Source: Chthonomonadaceae bacterium
GTDB lineage: Bacteria > Armatimonadota > Chthonomonadetes > Chthonomonadales > Chthonomonadaceae
Direction: 5' to 3'
NCBI GenBank assembly: GCA_014377395.1
Contig: JACMPS010000040.1
Span: 1-6,275, forward strand
Length of the DNA: 6,275 nt
Part shown: one piece after another, positions 4,974 to 6,275 of the stretch
Position numbering within the stretch: the stretch's first letter is position 1
Layout: the number at the start of each line of letters is the position of its first letter
Notes under the pieces: generated by a model
Databases searched by the model: none
What the model saw: only the letters and a program-made list of their open reading frames with translations
Told to the model about the DNA's origin: nothing
Program-made: the position numbers and the translations under genes

Positions 4974-5014
4974 TGAGTGGACAAGATTAGGGTGAGGGCG
5001 GAAGAGAGGGCAAC

Positions 5015-6275
5015 CTACTCCGAGGTCTTCTCTGCATCTTCCTTTTCCGCCTGCGTGGGAGAAGTTTCGGTGGACTCCGTAGTCTCGGTTATCGCAGGTG
5101 CTTCGGTCGCAGAAGTGGGTGTCTCTTCGGTTCCTGCTGACTCGGTTTCGGAAGAACCTTCGATGAGTGCCTGTGCGTTGTCTTCCTCAATGGCTTCGAT
5201 GTCTTCTTCCACTTCAGTGAAGGAATTGTTCGCAAAAAGGAAGTCATGGAGTTGTTGTTGCACCAGAGCGTTCGCGACCTGCAAACGGCGGCGACCATCC
5301 TGCTGATAGTCCGCGAATTGCTCTTCCGTAATGCGTCCACCGACCACCAGATTAGCAAACTCCGCATCAATCGCGTCGTCCGTCACCTGCAAACCCTCTT
5401 GAATGGCAACCTGACGCAACGCCAGCACCGAGCGAATGCGGGTTGCCGCCGAGTCATGTACCTGCGCGTAATGCGTTTCAGAGGTTAGCCCGGTTTGCGC
5501 CAGAAATCCTTCGTAGGGCATCTGGTACTGCTTCAGTTCAGCACTCAAACGCTTGAAATCGTCTTCCATTTCCTCTTGAACAAGGGCTTCGGGAAAATAG
5601 ACTTCGGAGGTCTCCAGCACCTTCTGAATGATGCGTTGCTCGGCAACCTGATTGGACAAATCGGAGGCTTCCTGTGTGAGCGAATCCTTGATCTGAGTTT
5701 TCAGTGCCTCAACCGTATCCACGCTGAGTTGCTTTGCAAATTCGTCGTTGAGTTCCGGCACTTTGCGCCCGGAAATTGAGGAAAGTTTGACGGTGTACTT
5801 TGCGTTTTTGCCGCGCTTCTCTTCTTCGGCAAAGTCATCGGGAAAGACAATCTCGAAAGATCGCTCGTCGCCGGGGTTCATTCCCGTTACCTGTTCGTCA
5901 AAGCCGGGAACATTGCTGCCCATCTGGATTAACTGACGACGTGCGGGAGAACTCTCCTCGACCCCTTCAATCACGGTTTCCATTTCGGCAATCAGCACGT
6001 CACCTGCCTGAACGCCGCGATCCGTGATTCGCTCAAGACGCGCTTTTTCCTCACGCATCTGATCAACGCGCTTGTCCACCATTTCGTCCGTCACCGGGTA
6101 AATTGGTTTGTTGACGGTCAGACACGTGTACTCGCCGAGTTTGACCTGCGGTTCCAACGGCACAATCGCCTTAAACGCAAACGGCTTTTTGTCTTCGAGA
6201 TCGGAAGGTTGCACGGAGGCATTGCGGTAAGGAGTGACGCCCTCTTGCTCCAGGGCTTTCTGGTAGGCTTCCTGA
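5015..6275 (-). CDS. tig: Trigger factor, ribosome-associated chaperone (N-terminus outside window)
   Basis: Trigger factor binds the ribosome exit tunnel, shields nascent chains and has peptidyl-prolyl isomerase activity. The frame runs from the right edge (first full codon at 6274) to TAG at 5015-5017, giving 419 residues. The ribosome-binding N-terminal part with its GFRxGKxP signature lies outside the window. Visible are the linker (VQPSDLEDKKPFAFKAIVPL, then VKLGEY), the FKBP-type isomerase domain at about residues 82-168 (GDVLIAEME, GSNVPGFDEQVTGMNPGDE, FPDDF, ELNDEFAK), then the long helical chaperone arms. The internal GTG at 6214 is not the start, since homologous sequence continues past it. 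The last 66 residues form a low-complexity tail rich in E, T and S, about one third acidic, longer than is usual for trigger factor. It heads the minus-strand quality-control cluster. Confidence 0.95.
   Translation of the reverse strand, partial: QEAYQKALEQEGVTPYRNASVQPSDLEDKKPFAFKAIVPLEPQVKLGEYTCLTVNKPIYPVTDEMVDKRVDQMREEKARLERITDRGVQAGDVLIAEMETVIEGVEESSPARRQLIQMGSNVPGFDEQVTGMNPGDERSFEIVFPDDFAEEEKRGKNAKYTVKLSSISGRKVPELNDEFAKQLSVDTVEALKTQIKDSLTQEASDLSNQVAEQRIIQKVLETSEVYFPEALVQEEMEDDFKRLSAELKQYQMPYEGFLAQTGLTSETHYAQVHDSAATRIRSVLALRQVAIQEGLQVTDDAIDAEFANLVVGGRITEEQFADYQQDGRRRLQVANALVQQQLHDFLFANNSFTEVEEDIEAIEEDNAQALIEGSSETESAGTEETPTSATEAPAITETTESTETSPTQAEKEDAEKTSE

Larger units (their letters stand above)
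4596..5014. other. Repeat-rich intergenic region between tig and the zinc-binding gene
   Basis: About 420 bases without a supportable gene. From right to left it holds a large REP-like hairpin (4934-4973), a short minus-strand coding-like fragment without a start codon (4830-4928), an inverted pair of T-C-C-C-T-T-G-C-A-T elements (about 4629-4647 and 4801-4822), and GGAAT repeat copy 4 (4728-4744). Open frames crossing it translate repeat DNA. I saw no convincing promoter, although one for the downstream genes could lie here, and no intrinsic terminator with a T-run after tig. Confidence 0.6.

Overview
The window carries a protein-quality-control cluster on the minus strand: trigger factor (tig, cut by the right edge), a small stand-alone ClpX-type zinc-binding protein, clpP and clpX, transcribed in that order from right to left. 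The left part holds accessory genes: the 3' end of a class I SAM methyltransferase and a GNAT acetyltransferase on the plus strand (1-851), an unrecognised minus-strand gene (897-1421), and a small four-cysteine protein on the plus strand (1642-1929).

The organism is a bacterium with the widespread tig-clpP-clpX order and roughly balanced base composition. Both ClpX-type zinc fingers carry an unusual H-G-G-V-C-[LI]-D-C-V-D-L-C stretch rather than the common G-P-x-V-Y-I-C-D-E-C form. Intergenic DNA is rich in small palindromic repeats. A lineage such as Armatimonadota or a neighbouring phylum is a guess only; nothing here fixes the taxonomy.

Layout. 2-316(+) methyltransferase C-terminus; 318-851(+) GNAT, one base downstream; 897-1421(-) hypothetical; 1422-1641 intergenic with a hairpin and repeat copy 1; 1642-1929(+) four-Cys protein; 1930-2134 intergenic with repeat copies 2 and 3; 2135-3430(-) clpX from a TTG start; 3431-3524 a heptamer-based hairpin; 3525-4136(-) clpP, whose start is set by a perfect AGGAGG; 4239-4541 or further right (-) zinc-binding protein; about 4596-5014 repeat-rich intergenic DNA; 5015-6275(-) tig.

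How the genes work together. Trigger factor meets nascent chains at the ribosome exit. ClpX unfolds tagged or damaged proteins and feeds them to ClpP. The ClpX zinc-binding domain normally dimerises and docks adaptors and substrates. The extra gene encodes just that domain, 37/47 identical to the ClpX copy over the core, without any ATPase module. The most interesting idea in this window is that it tunes substrate or adaptor delivery to ClpXP. Its 5' end is also odd: a well-placed Shine-Dalgarno and ATG are followed at once by an in-frame TAA, after which the coding-like frame continues with no further ATG.
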